In this document: positions 1-9,208 of the stretch, in pieces
Layout: each line of letters begins with the position of its first letter
Numbering within the stretch: position 1 is the first letter of the stretch
Origin: Rhodonellum sp041748555
GTDB taxonomy: Bacteria; Bacteroidota; Bacteroidia; Cytophagales; Cyclobacteriaceae
Length of the DNA stretch: 64,000 nucleotides
Assembly: GCA_041748555.1 (NCBI GenBank)
Contig: JBGTDA010000021.1
Span: 39,611-103,610 of the forward strand
Reading direction: 5' to 3'
Position numbers and translations under genes: made by a program
The notes under the pieces: generated by a model
Seen by the model: the letters and a program-made list of their open reading frames with translations, nothing else
Databases searched by the model: none
Told to the model about the DNA's origin: nothing

Positions 1-1
1 A

Positions 2-682
2 CAGGGAAAGTCAGGAATTGCGGAAGGATTCAGATCACTTAGAGCCAACATTAAATTTATTCTTCCAAAAGAATCTCAATTGACCTTAATGGTCACTTCT
101 ACAATATCCGGAGAAGGAAAAACCTTTTGTTCAATGAATCTGGCTTCTGTTTATTCCTTGACGGGGAAAAAAACCCTATTGGTTGGGTGTGATATGAGAA
201 AGCCTAAAATATTTGAAGATTTTGGGATTACCAATGACAAAGGGCTTTCGACCTTGCTAAGTGGACAGGAAGAGGACTGGAGAAAGGTAGTGAAGCCCAC
301 AAAATATGATAACCTTGATATTTTAGTGTCGGGTCCAACTCCTCCAAACCCTGCGGAACTATTGTTTACCGAAACCTTTGGGATTCTCATAAATGATTTG
401 AAACAGAATTACGATATTGTTATTTTGGATACACCACCGGTAGGTTTGGTGAGCGAAACACTTGACCTTCTTGATCATGTTGACCTTACTTTATTCGTGT
501 TTAGGCAAAACTTTAGTCAGAGAACTTTTGTGGAGGCCGTAAATGGATTGAAAACGAAAAAAGGAATTAAAAATGTATATGCAGTATTCAATGGTGTGGA
601 CAGAAGTAAAGTGACATACGGATACGGTTACACATACGGTTATGGTTATGGCTATTATGATGATGATAAGAAAAAGGGATAA
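2..682 (+). CDS. wzc: Wzc-type BY-kinase, C-terminal part (5' end lies outside window)
   Basis: This is the cytoplasmic kinase half of a bacterial tyrosine kinase that co-polymerises and regulates polysaccharide export. The frame is open from base 2, so the gene starts upstream of the window. Visible motifs are Walker A SGEGKT (about position 110), Walker A' around CDMRKPK, Walker B VILDTPP and a Tyr/Gly-rich autophosphorylation tail (YGYGYTYGYGYGYY) ending in an acidic-basic DDDKKKG. The segment resembles the C-terminal third of the complete Wzc at 52096-54525, so the locus carries two kinases. The following formyltransferase gene begins 45 bases downstream. Family assignment is firm; the transmembrane half cannot be checked here. 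Confidence 0.93.
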   Translation, partial: QGKSGIAEGFRSLRANIKFILPKESQLTLMVTSTISGEGKTFCSMNLASVYSLTGKKTLLVGCDMRKPKIFEDFGITNDKGLSTLLSGQEEDWRKVVKPTKYDNLDILVSGPTPPNPAELLFTETFGILINDLKQNYDIVILDTPPVGLVSETLDLLDHVDLTLFVFRQNFSQRTFVEAVNGLKTKKGIKNVYAVFNGVDRSKVTYGYGYTYGYGYGYYDDDKKKG

Positions 683-727
683 TAAGTTCAATTATCTTCC
701 ATGGAATGGCTCCAAATTTTCTTTAAC

Positions 728-1939
728 ATGAAAATTGTTATTGGAGGAAATTGCAAAATAGCTTGCGATGCCTTGTCATATTTGTACCAAAAAGGAATCA
801 ATAAAGAGGATATTCTTGTATGTATCAATAAAAGAGATTCCGGAATGGATGGGTGGCAGCCTTCACTCAAAAAGCTGGCTTCCAGACTGGGAATCAAAGA
901 AGTTTTGCTTCAGGAACTATACGAGATTGAGGATCTTGTTTTTATCTCCTTGGAGTTTGACCAAATTATCAAGACCTCGAAATTTCTTTCTCAAGAACTG
1001 TTCAATATCCATTTCTCTTTATTACCCCAATATAAAGGAATGTACACTTCCTGTATTCCTTTGTTGAAAGGGGATATGGAATCAGGGGTTACATTACATC
1101 GCATGGATGATGGGATAGATACAGGTGAGATTATCGATCAACAGGCCTTTCCCTTACCCTTGAACTTAAACGGTTTTGGACTTTATAATACCTATTTGAA
1201 ATATGCTTTCGTCATTTTCAAAAGTAACATTGATTCTATTTTATTAAAAAAAGTTATTTCCACTCCCCAAAATCATTTTTTTTCAACTTATTATTCTAAA
1301 AAATCAATAGATTTTTCTTCCATAAAAATAGATTTTTATCAAACAGGTTACCAAGTGCACAATCAAATCAGGGCCTTTGCTTTTAGACCATTCCAGTTGC
1401 CTGTTTTAGAGGGACTTTCTATTAGCCACTCTGTTGTTTCTTCAAACAGATCAGTGGGTAAGCCGGGTTTTTATTTGCAGGAAACAGAATTTAAAAGAAC
1501 TTATTCCACCATTGATTATGATGTGGAAGTGTATTTTGACCAATTGGAACAAATACTTCAGGCTGCAAAAGAAAACCGATTATCCTTTATCAGGGAGAGG
1601 TTTGAAGAAGGCTACCTATTCAATGAAAAAAATAAATCCGGTTGGGATGCGCTTATCGTAGCAGCCTATAACAATTCTTTTGAAGTTTTAAAGTTTTTGC
1701 TGGATAATGGGATGGATCCGAACAGTACCAATAATAATGGAACCAGTGTGCTGATGTATGCCATGACAGCGACCGTAGAGAATAATGATTTCAAGTCTAT
1801 GGATTATCTGATTGCCGCTGGGGCAGAGATTAATCATATGGACAATGCTGGTATCTCACTGGTAGAATATTCCAAAAAACACAGGAATGCCACTGTTGTT
1901 GATTACCTTAACCAACACCAAACCCTAATTGGAGGCTAA
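728..1939 (+). CDS. sugar N-formyltransferase with C-terminal ankyrin repeats (QdtF-like)
   Basis: It probably transfers a formyl group from N10-formyl-THF to the amine of a dTDP-3-amino- or 4-amino-dideoxysugar. The N-terminal half has the formyltransferase catalytic Asn-His-Asp set: N93 and H95 in FNIHFSLLP and D131 in DDGIDTGEI. The last ~110 residues hold two to three ankyrin-like helix pairs (SGWDALIVAAYNNSFEVLKF; DYLIAAGAEINHMDNAG). The same two-part build is known for QdtF of Providencia, where the ankyrin part binds an extra nucleotide sugar. ATG at 728 is chosen because the Rossmann strand MKIVIGG starts there; an in-frame ATG at 701 would add nine residues. QdtA/QdtB-like genes at 35.9-38.0 kb could supply the substrate. 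Whether the sugar is Qui3N, Fuc3N or another amino sugar cannot be read from sequence. Confidence 0.85.
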   Translation: MKIVIGGNCKIACDALSYLYQKGINKEDILVCINKRDSGMDGWQPSLKKLASRLGIKEVLLQELYEIEDLVFISLEFDQIIKTSKFLSQELFNIHFSLLPQYKGMYTSCIPLLKGDMESGVTLHRMDDGIDTGEIIDQQAFPLPLNLNGFGLYNTYLKYAFVIFKSNIDSILLKKVISTPQNHFFSTYYSKKSIDFSSIKIDFYQTGYQVHNQIRAFAFRPFQLPVLEGLSISHSVVSSNRSVGKPGFYLQETEFKRTYSTIDYDVEVYFDQLEQILQAAKENRLSFIRERFEEGYLFNEKNKSGWDALIVAAYNNSFEVLKFLLDNGMDPNSTNNNGTSVLMYAMTATVENNDFKSMDYLIAAGAEINHMDNAGISLVEYSKKHRNATVVDYLNQHQTLIGG

Positions 1940-2020
1940 AGACAGGTGCATTTGATATTTGATAAATAATCGGGCAACCCACTCGAATAATAATATTCTC
2001 ACAAATTTTAGAGTATATAA

Positions 2021-2881
2021 ATGAATCAAAAACAGATAGATGATCTCGATTGGGATTTCCGTATAGAGGCTAATAATGGTCCATTTAGTATTGGTTTTTC
2101 CCAAGTGTGGAAGTACAGGGATCTCTTGATGTTGTTTGTGAAAAGGGATATTGTAACGGTTTATAAACAGACCATTTTAGGACCTCTTTGGTTTTTTATC
2201 CAACCCATTCTGACCACAATTACATTTATGTTCATTTTTGGCAATCTGGCAGGAATAAGTACTGATGGTGTTCCCCAAATCCTTTTTTACCTGGCAGGAA
2301 TTACCATATGGAATTATTTCAATGAAACCCTTACACAAACATCCAAAACCTTCACTGAAAACGCACCCATATTCGGTAAGGTTTATTTCCCAAGGTTGGT
2401 TTTACCTCTGAGTAAAGTAATCAGTAACCTTTTGAAGTTTGCCATTCAATTTGGACTTTTTTTGGTAACCCTATTGGTGTTTGTCCTTTTAGGAAAGGAT
2501 GTCGGCCCTAATATTTATATACTATTAACTCCGATATTAATGATAATGATGGGGGGATTGGGTCTGGGTTTCGGTTTGATTTCCAGCGCTTTGACCACTA
2601 AATACCGTGACCTTACTTTTTTGATAGCTTTCGGGGTGCAATTGCTGATGTATGCAACTCCTGTGATATATCCCATGAGTTCTATTTCTGAGAAATACCA
2701 GATTTATTTATGGATCAATCCGCTCACCAGTATACTGGAATGCTTTAAATATGCCTATTTGGGTTCAGGTGTTTTGAATTGGTTTTGGCTCACCTATAGT
2801 ATGATATTCACTGTACTCCTGCTGTTATTGGGAGCAGTGACTTTCAATAGAATAGAAAAATCTTTTGTTGATACGGTTTAA
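2021..2881 (+). CDS. wzm: ABC-2 polysaccharide exporter, permease (Wzm-like)
   Basis: Inner-membrane permease of an ABC transporter for polysaccharide export. The 286-residue protein has the expected cytoplasmic N-terminus (FVKRDIVTVYKQTILGPLWFFIQP, the family hallmark) followed by six hydrophobic segments (for example TITFMFIFGNLAG, FGLFLVTLLVFVLL, ILMIMMGGLGLGFGLISSAL). It lies seven bases upstream of its ATPase partner, consistent with one transcript and one complex. Length is normal for Wzm. The substrate would be a finished or nearly finished glycan; the presence of a Wzy-like polymerase at 21.5 kb makes the exact export route uncertain. Confidence 0.93.
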   Translation: MNQKQIDDLDWDFRIEANNGPFSIGFSQVWKYRDLLMLFVKRDIVTVYKQTILGPLWFFIQPILTTITFMFIFGNLAGISTDGVPQILFYLAGITIWNYFNETLTQTSKTFTENAPIFGKVYFPRLVLPLSKVISNLLKFAIQFGLFLVTLLVFVLLGKDVGPNIYILLTPILMIMMGGLGLGFGLISSALTTKYRDLTFLIAFGVQLLMYATPVIYPMSSISEKYQIYLWINPLTSILECFKYAYLGSGVLNWFWLTYSMIFTVLLLLLGAVTFNRIEKSFVDTV

Positions 2882-2887
2882 TTAACT

Positions 2888-4153
2888 ATGCGTCCTGTAA
2901 TAAATGTAGAGAATGTCTCCAAATTATACAGATTGGGAGAAATAGGCACAGGTACCATAAGCCATGATATCAATAGATGGTGGGCCAAAATGCGGGGAAA
3001 GGAAGATCCATTTGCTGAAATCGGAACTGAAAACGATCGTGCTGTAAATGACGGTAGCCAGTATGCCTGGGCCCTTCGAGATATAAATTTTCAAGTTGGG
3101 CAAGGTGACGTCTTGGGCATTATTGGCCGTAATGGAGCAGGAAAAAGTACTTTGTTGAAAATACTTTCCCGTGTTACTTTGCCCACAAACGGGCATATCG
3201 ATGTAAAAGGCCGTGTAGCTTCTTTATTGGAAGTTGGAACCGGATTTCATCCTGAGCTAACGGGAAGGGAAAATATTTTTTTGAATGGGGCCATTCTAGG
3301 CATGACAAAATCCGAAATTAAAAGAAAATTTGATGAAATAGTCGATTTTGCAGGGGTTGCAAAATATGTAGATACACCAGTGAAAAGGTACAGCAGTGGC
3401 ATGTATGTGAGACTTGCTTTTGCTGTGGCAGCCCATTTGGAATCCGAAATCCTGATCATTGACGAAGTGCTGGCGGTTGGGGATGCCGAGTTTCAAAAGA
3501 AATGCCTCGGCAAAATGGGGGACGTTAGTAGAAAAGAAGGACGGACTATTCTTTTTGTAAGTCATAACATGGCTTCAGTGAAGAGTCTTTGCACTCATGG
3601 GATTGTTCTTCATAATGGTGCATACGCCTTTGAGGGTTCTACGCATGAGGCAGTTAATTTTTATCAGCAAAATTCAAATCTAAATCAATTTGTTAATTTT
3701 GATTTGGATTCACCTGATATTATTGGAAATGAAAATATAAAAATCCTGGAGTTTAAAGTTGGGGCTTTCCAAGGGGACTATATCTCAGTATCCTCAGGAA
3801 TCAGTTTTGAATGCACGTTTTATAATGAAAAAGTTGGGATAAACCTGGATATCACATTTGAATTGGTTAATTCAGAGGAGGTGAAAATTTTCCATCACGG
3901 AGCACTTATTTCCAAAAACAGAGACAGCAGGAAAGGTTTGTACACAATTAAAGGTCATCTTCCCCCATATACCCTGAATTCAGGACAGTATAAATTCAAC
4001 CTGATTTTTGGCGAAAACCAAAGGTACATGCTCTTTGGTGAAGCAGAATTGATCGGTTTCGAAGTTGCCAATGAATCATTGGGATCAAATACAGAGGTCT
4101 TGCCCGGTATCCTTCGTCCGAATATTCCTTATGAAATTGATTTTCAAAAATAA
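2888..4153 (+). CDS. wzt: ABC polysaccharide exporter, ATPase with C-terminal glycan-binding domain (Wzt-like)
   Basis: ATP-binding partner of the Wzm-like permease. Walker A GRNGAGKST is at residues 80-88, the ABC signature YSSGM near 168-172 and Walker B ILIIDE near 188-193. After about residue 260 comes an extra ~150-residue beta-rich domain of the Wzt_C type, which in characterised O-antigen exporters recognises the glycan's non-reducing end. That extension suggests export of a terminally modified chain, consistent with the methyltransferase genes nearby. The insert between the Walker A strand and the N-terminus (about residues 30-60) is also typical of capsule and teichoic acid ATPases. 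Confidence 0.95.
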   Translation: MRPVINVENVSKLYRLGEIGTGTISHDINRWWAKMRGKEDPFAEIGTENDRAVNDGSQYAWALRDINFQVGQGDVLGIIGRNGAGKSTLLKILSRVTLPTNGHIDVKGRVASLLEVGTGFHPELTGRENIFLNGAILGMTKSEIKRKFDEIVDFAGVAKYVDTPVKRYSSGMYVRLAFAVAAHLESEILIIDEVLAVGDAEFQKKCLGKMGDVSRKEGRTILFVSHNMASVKSLCTHGIVLHNGAYAFEGSTHEAVNFYQQNSNLNQFVNFDLDSPDIIGNENIKILEFKVGAFQGDYISVSSGISFECTFYNEKVGINLDITFELVNSEEVKIFHHGALISKNRDSRKGLYTIKGHLPPYTLNSGQYKFNLIFGENQRYMLFGEAELIGFEVANESLGSNTEVLPGILRPNIPYEIDFQK

Positions 4154-4196
4154 ATTGACAATTCATTTCTTTTCCTCATTTTAAAAATAAAATCTG

Positions 4197-5084
4197 ATGA
4201 TAAAGAAATCCCCTTTGGTTACAATTGTTGCGCTTAGCTATAATCATGGGGATTATGTTTTGGAAACTTTGGAAAGTATCAAAAACCAGACTTATCATAC
4301 CATTCAGCTGATCATCATCGATAATGGATCAAAGGATGATTCTGTAAATAAAATAAACCAATGGATAAAAGGATCCGGTTTGGAAAATGTTTTATTTTTT
4401 CCGGAAGAAAAAAATTTAGGCGTATGCCCGGCCTTAAATAAAGCGCTGAATTTGTCCAAAGGAAGATATTATCAATTTGTTTCTTGCGATGATATTTTAT
4501 TGCATGATAAAATTGAAAAACAAGTTGAGATTTTTGAGGAACTTCCTGAAACCGTTGCATTTATTTATGGAAACTTTCAATACATCAATGAAAAAAGTGA
4601 AATTCTTGAAAAGAAAAATCATTTCGCACAACAAGGCTGGAATTATCAGTCAGACCTCCCGATGGGTAGGGTAAAACTGGTGGCAGTTAACAACTATTTT
4701 ATCTCTGCTCCAACAGTCCTTTACAGGACTGATCGTGTCAAAGAAGTTGGTGGCTATGATGAAAACATTCCTTTTGAGGATTATCAAATGAATTTGCGAC
4801 TCTTGGCCAATTTTTCCTGCTATGGTTTAATCGATGTCTTATGTCTTTACAGGGTATTATCCAATTCTTTTTATAATTCAACATCTGATGATAAAATTGA
4901 AAATAATTACCTGCATACAATGAAATACATATATGGTGAAAACTATTATCAGAATTGGGTAATACTACTTAGATATATACTTTTTAATAACTCAATCAAA
5001 TTCAAAATAATTAAAAAAATAATTTTTTTATTATTGAATAATGCTGCGGTTTCATTTAAAAAAACATATGGAATCAAGTCTTAG
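4197..5084 (+). CDS. glycosyltransferase family 2
   Basis: Cytoplasmic GT-A glycosyltransferase adding one sugar to the growing lipid-linked repeat. It opens with the GT2 pattern PLVTIVALSYNHGDYVLETLESI and has an N-terminal nucleotide-binding region IDNGSKDDS followed by the metal-binding acidic motif SCDDI around residue 98. The C-terminal end is lysine-rich and hydrophobic, so it may sit on the membrane. The start codon is ATG at 4197; the upstream gap of 43 bases to wzt shows no terminator, so it is probably co-transcribed. Donor and acceptor cannot be deduced. Confidence 0.88.
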   Translation: MIKKSPLVTIVALSYNHGDYVLETLESIKNQTYHTIQLIIIDNGSKDDSVNKINQWIKGSGLENVLFFPEEKNLGVCPALNKALNLSKGRYYQFVSCDDILLHDKIEKQVEIFEELPETVAFIYGNFQYINEKSEILEKKNHFAQQGWNYQSDLPMGRVKLVAVNNYFISAPTVLYRTDRVKEVGGYDENIPFEDYQMNLRLLANFSCYGLIDVLCLYRVLSNSFYNSTSDDKIENNYLHTMKYIYGENYYQNWVILLRYILFNNSIKFKIIKKIIFLLLNNAAVSFKKTYGIKS

Positions 5085-5126
5085 TGTTCATTCTTTTCAT
5101 TTCTTCGAATCAATGAAAGTTTTCCT

Positions 5127-6986
5127 ATGTGTGGAATAGCTGGTTTTGCCAAAAACACTCAACTGAAGGATTCTAGGCAGGTTATCGACAAACTTGTTGC
5201 TTCATTGAATCACAGGGGACCGGATGGATCCGGGTTTTTTGAAAATGAGTCAATTGCGCTTGTCCATACCAGATTATCGATCATAGATTTGAGCGAAAAA
5301 GGTAATCAACCATTATTTAATGAGGACAGATCTCTAGTGCTTATATGCAACGGAGAGATATATAATTATCAGGAAATCCGGTCCGGGTTGATCAAAAAAG
5401 GTCATACTTTCAGTTCTTCTTCAGATAGTGAGGTGATTCTTCATTTATACGAGGAATTGGAAGGAAATCCAGAAAAGATTCTGAATGGGCTTACAGGAAT
5501 GTTTGCATTTGCGCTCTGGGATTGTAAAAAAGAAAAACTGATTATTGCCAGGGATAGGGTAGGAATTAAACCAATGTTCTATTCCTTGGCGGAAGGGAAA
5601 TTCGGGTTTGCTTCGGAGGTGGCCCCATTGGCGAATGCCGGGTTATTTTCCGTTCATCCGGATCCCACCTCACTTTTTGAGTATTTTTTGTTGGGAAGCA
5701 TACCTGAACCTAATTCTTGGTATTCAGAAATCAAAACACTTCCACCTGCACATTATGGGGTATGGGAAGGAGGGAATTTTGAAATTCGTAAATTTTATAA
5801 CTTACCCGAAACGCTCAATCACCATTACAAATCAGCATTGGAAGTTGCTGAAGAAGCGGAGGAGTTGTTGAAAGGAATTGTTTCGGAACATTTGATTTCA
5901 GATGTACCGGTCGGCACTTTTTTATCTGCAGGAATTGACTCAAGTTTGATCAGCCATTATGCAGGAGAACAACAAAAAGGAATTCATTCCTTTTCGGCAG
6001 CCTTTCCCGGTGAACCTGAAGATGAATCCAAAATAGCTGCACAAACCGCTCAAAAAATCGGTGCTTCCCATGATTCCTTTGTCATTGATACAGATTTTTT
6101 CCACGATTTTGATCAATATTACGGGAATATGGATCAGCCTTTTGGAATCAGCAGTGCCTTGTCACTTTCACGAATAAGTTCCATCGCAAAAACCAAGGTC
6201 AAAGTGGTGTTGAGTGGTGATGGTGCAGATGAACTTATGGGAGGTTACGGCAGACATGTGCCATTTTATAATCCACCTTTATTAAAGGGCCTTCCAAAAC
6301 CTGTTCGTTCCTTCATTTTCAAAGGCGTCGGTAAAGGTCTAGGTCGTGATTCCCTTGTCAAAGCTGCAGATTATCTAAAGATATCTGACAGTGAAAAATA
6401 CCTTAACAGATATCAAATTCTACAGGAACAGGAATGTTTGGAACTTATACATCCGGATATCCGAAAGCAAGTGGATATTTCCCGATATAAAAACCGTTTG
6501 GAAACCGTTTGGAATGAATATTCCGGTGAGGAAATGCTCAATAAGATGCTTTACCTGGATTTGAAAACCAGTCTGGTGGATGAGATGTTGACGAAAGTGG
6601 ATCGAATGACCATGAGTCAGGGGCTGGAGGCAAGAGTTCCTTTCTTGGACCACCGGTTTGTTGAATTTTGCTTTTCAATTCCTGAAAAATTCAAACGGAA
6701 TGAAAAATGGGGTAAACTTCCATTAAGATTGTTGGTTCAAAAGCACTTTGGTGATGACCTTGCATTCAGGGAAAAAACAGGATTCAATTCTCCTTTAAAA
6801 AAGATGTTGTCGGAAGATAAACTTACCAAAAATCTCTTTTTTGATAAATTGAATTCCTTGGGAAAGTCCGGAATGATGGATATTGATAAGATCACTCAAA
6901 AGTTCGGGAGAAGTAATCCCAGTCATATTGACCCTTCTTTGGCGTTTGGAATTGTTACATTGAGTTATTTTTTGGATAAGAATTGA
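5127..6986 (+). CDS. asnB: asparagine-synthase-like glutamine amidotransferase, copy 1
   Basis: Two-domain protein of the AsnB family. After removal of Met, Cys2 (MCGIAGF) is the glutaminase nucleophile; NHRGPDGSG, TRLSIIDLS and NGEIYNY are the usual class-II amidotransferase motifs. The C-terminal synthetase domain has the ATP PP-loop as FLSAGIDSS, where the usual SGG is SAG, and a conserved VVLSGDGADELMGGY. In polysaccharide loci such proteins are thought to amidate uronic acids or amino-acid substituents rather than make free asparagine (known for O-antigen loci; inferred here). It is the first of three copies in 12 kb, all next to glycosyltransferases. Its stop overlaps the TTG start of the next gene. 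Confidence 0.9.
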   Translation: MCGIAGFAKNTQLKDSRQVIDKLVASLNHRGPDGSGFFENESIALVHTRLSIIDLSEKGNQPLFNEDRSLVLICNGEIYNYQEIRSGLIKKGHTFSSSSDSEVILHLYEELEGNPEKILNGLTGMFAFALWDCKKEKLIIARDRVGIKPMFYSLAEGKFGFASEVAPLANAGLFSVHPDPTSLFEYFLLGSIPEPNSWYSEIKTLPPAHYGVWEGGNFEIRKFYNLPETLNHHYKSALEVAEEAEELLKGIVSEHLISDVPVGTFLSAGIDSSLISHYAGEQQKGIHSFSAAFPGEPEDESKIAAQTAQKIGASHDSFVIDTDFFHDFDQYYGNMDQPFGISSALSLSRISSIAKTKVKVVLSGDGADELMGGYGRHVPFYNPPLLKGLPKPVRSFIFKGVGKGLGRDSLVKAADYLKISDSEKYLNRYQILQEQECLELIHPDIRKQVDISRYKNRLETVWNEYSGEEMLNKMLYLDLKTSLVDEMLTKVDRMTMSQGLEARVPFLDHRFVEFCFSIPEKFKRNEKWGKLPLRLLVQKHFGDDLAFREKTGFNSPLKKMLSEDKLTKNLFFDKLNSLGKSGMMDIDKITQKFGRSNPSHIDPSLAFGIVTLSYFLDKN

Positions 6987-8218
6987 AAATAATTATTTTA
7001 ACTCCCAATTATCCCAGAAAAAATGCCACTATGAATGGTATTTTTATCCATCAACAAATCAAAGCCTTACAGGAATTGGGATGTGAATGCCATGTTTTGC
7101 TGGATTATAATTGGTTTCCATGGGGCGGCTTGCATAAAACCCATGGTTATTGGCGTTCCGGTTTTGAAGCCTTCCATAATTATTTGGATGAGGTGGAGGG
7201 AATTACCATCCATAAAGTACCCTCATTTGTAAAAATGCCCAACAGGCTATTTCCTGAAAATTATTACGAAAGACTGGGGCGTTCATTTTCCAGGTATATT
7301 CAGAAGACTCCTTCTCTTAAAAATGCTGATTGGATATATGCCCACTTTTTAACTGATTTTGGATACATCGGTACAAAAGTAAAGGCCTTGACAGGAATCA
7401 AATTAGCGGCGATTGCAAGAGGGGATGATATTCATGCTTGGCCCAATGAAAATCCCGGCTTAATCCGCCATATTGAAGCGGTTTTTGACCATGCTGATCT
7501 GATTTTTGCCAATAGCCGAAGGCTTGCTGATGATGCCAATGAACTTGTTTCGGAGAAATATCAGAAGGAAGTCCATATTATTTATAATGGTGTTGATTTG
7601 GACAAGTTCAGGCCAGCGGAAAGGGAAGAAAAACAGTTACTTCAGAGAAATTTCCATCTTGACCCAACAAAAAAATTCCTGCTTTGTGTGGGAACCCCAC
7701 TAAAGGAGAAAGGGTGGTTAGTGCTTTTTGATGCGATGGCTGAAATAAAGAATGAATTAGAGCATTGGGAATTGCTGTGTGTGGCAATTAACAGAAATAG
7801 TGATGATACCCTTGATTTAAAAAGAGAGGCGGCAGATCGGAGATTGGGAGGCCATGTAATTGTAATGGGACAGCTTTCCCATGATGATTTGGCAAAACTG
7901 TATCGGGCTGTTGATGCTTTTGTTCTTCCCAGTTATAATGAAGGAATGGCCAATGCATTGTTGGAAGCTGCAGCTTCAAATCTAAGGATCATTGCGTCCG
8001 ATGTTGGTGGACATTCCGAAATTTTTACGGATGCTCCCGATTGTTTCCTCGTTCAGCCCGGGGATTTGGATGAGTTAAAATCAGCATTGAAAAAATTGAC
8101 TACAACAGATCTGAATAAACCAGTGTGGACAAGGGAGATGGTGAAGAAAGTCGGTACTTTTTCGGACAACTCCAAAAAATTACTGGAGCACTTTACTAAA
8201 AGTCAAAGCTTTGTTTGA
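6983..8218 (+). CDS. glycosyltransferase family 4
   Basis: GT-B glycosyltransferase. The N-terminus MKIIILTPNYPRKNATMNGIF is the standard first strand, which fixes the start at a TTG codon (6983) overlapping the stop of the amidotransferase as TTGA, so translation is probably coupled. The C-terminal donor-binding domain shows the family motif PSYNEGMANALLEAAASN followed by IIASDVGGHSEIF, with the E-x7-E spacing in which the acidic residues contact the nucleotide sugar. No signal peptide or membrane span is seen. Sugar specificity is unknown. Confidence 0.9.
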   Translation: MKIIILTPNYPRKNATMNGIFIHQQIKALQELGCECHVLLDYNWFPWGGLHKTHGYWRSGFEAFHNYLDEVEGITIHKVPSFVKMPNRLFPENYYERLGRSFSRYIQKTPSLKNADWIYAHFLTDFGYIGTKVKALTGIKLAAIARGDDIHAWPNENPGLIRHIEAVFDHADLIFANSRRLADDANELVSEKYQKEVHIIYNGVDLDKFRPAEREEKQLLQRNFHLDPTKKFLLCVGTPLKEKGWLVLFDAMAEIKNELEHWELLCVAINRNSDDTLDLKREAADRRLGGHVIVMGQLSHDDLAKLYRAVDAFVLPSYNEGMANALLEAAASNLRIIASDVGGHSEIFTDAPDCFLVQPGDLDELKSALKKLTTTDLNKPVWTREMVKKVGTFSDNSKKLLEHFTKSQSFV

Positions 8219-8254
8219 AGGAAGACCACAGTCACAAATCCATTGGAGTATAAG

Positions 8255-9205
8255 ATGATGGTCAGCATTATCATACCGACCTTCAACAGGAAAAACCTAT
8301 TGACAATTACTTTGGATTCTTTATCTCTTGATTATGGTACAGAAAAGGAAGTCATCGTTGTTGATGACGGTTCAACCGATGGGACCGAGGCAACGGTGAA
8401 AGTCAAATACCCAAGTGTACGTTTCTTTAAACAGAATCAACAGGGTGCTCCGGCTGCAAGGAATCTGGGATTAAAAGAAGCAAGCGGAGAATTTGTTATC
8501 TTTCTGGATTCAGATGATTTATTGGAAGGAGGGTTTATTGAATCAAAATTAGATGCTTTCGGAGACAAACCCCAAATGGATGCCATTTATGGTTCCTGGG
8601 ATTTTTTTAAAGGTGATGGTGTATTCAATCCATCTGATATTATTCCAAGATTCTCGGGGTATCCTCTCTACAAAGAGGATCAGGAATTCGAAATCATGAA
8701 AAATTTATTGGGAGGTTGGTTTATTCCGGTTTCGGCAGTGATGTGGAAAAAAAGTTTTTTGGAGAGAATAGGGGGATTTAGACCCGACCTCTCAATAAAC
8801 CAAGATGTAGACCTGATATTTAGAGCGATAGTTAGTGATTTTAAAATCTGTGGAGAAAAGAGCCCAAGAACATTGATTCGCGATCATAACAGTGATAGGG
8901 TTGGAGTTGTAAAGAATGATCTAATCAAAATAAACCAAGTATACGAACTTCGTAATTTTTTCATAAATGAATTAAAAGTTGCAGGAAAGTGGAATAAAAA
9001 ATATGCCAATGCTTTGGCAGAGTATTCCTTTGATATGTGGTCTTTGTACAGAAAGGAACTGCCGGTGGGAGCAAAGAAATTTCTTGATCTCAGCAAGTCT
9101 CTCAATCCCAACCTGGAAGTAAAAGGTGGGTTTGTTTATCAAATGTTAGGAAAAGTGATCGGAAGCCACAGAGCAGTAATGATTAAACAAGCAGTAAAAT
9201 TCTAG
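8255..9205 (+). CDS. glycosyltransferase family 2
   Basis: GT-A enzyme beginning MMVSIIIPTFNRKN, with VVDDGSTDGT (nucleotide site) and the metal-binding FLDSDDL near residue 88. A second conserved acidic region (SINQDVDLIFRAI) fits the catalytic base position. ATG 8255 (or 8258) is preferred to an upstream TTG at 8243, because a GGAG sequence lies at 8245-8248 just ahead of it and family members start at this strand. It sits between two amidotransferase genes, with only three bases to the next one. Acceptor and donor unknown. Confidence 0.9.
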   Translation: MMVSIIIPTFNRKNLLTITLDSLSLDYGTEKEVIVVDDGSTDGTEATVKVKYPSVRFFKQNQQGAPAARNLGLKEASGEFVIFLDSDDLLEGGFIESKLDAFGDKPQMDAIYGSWDFFKGDGVFNPSDIIPRFSGYPLYKEDQEFEIMKNLLGGWFIPVSAVMWKKSFLERIGGFRPDLSINQDVDLIFRAIVSDFKICGEKSPRTLIRDHNSDRVGVVKNDLIKINQVYELRNFFINELKVAGKWNKKYANALAEYSFDMWSLYRKELPVGAKKFLDLSKSLNPNLEVKGGFVYQMLGKVIGSHRAVMIKQAVKF

Positions 9206-9208
9206 AAG

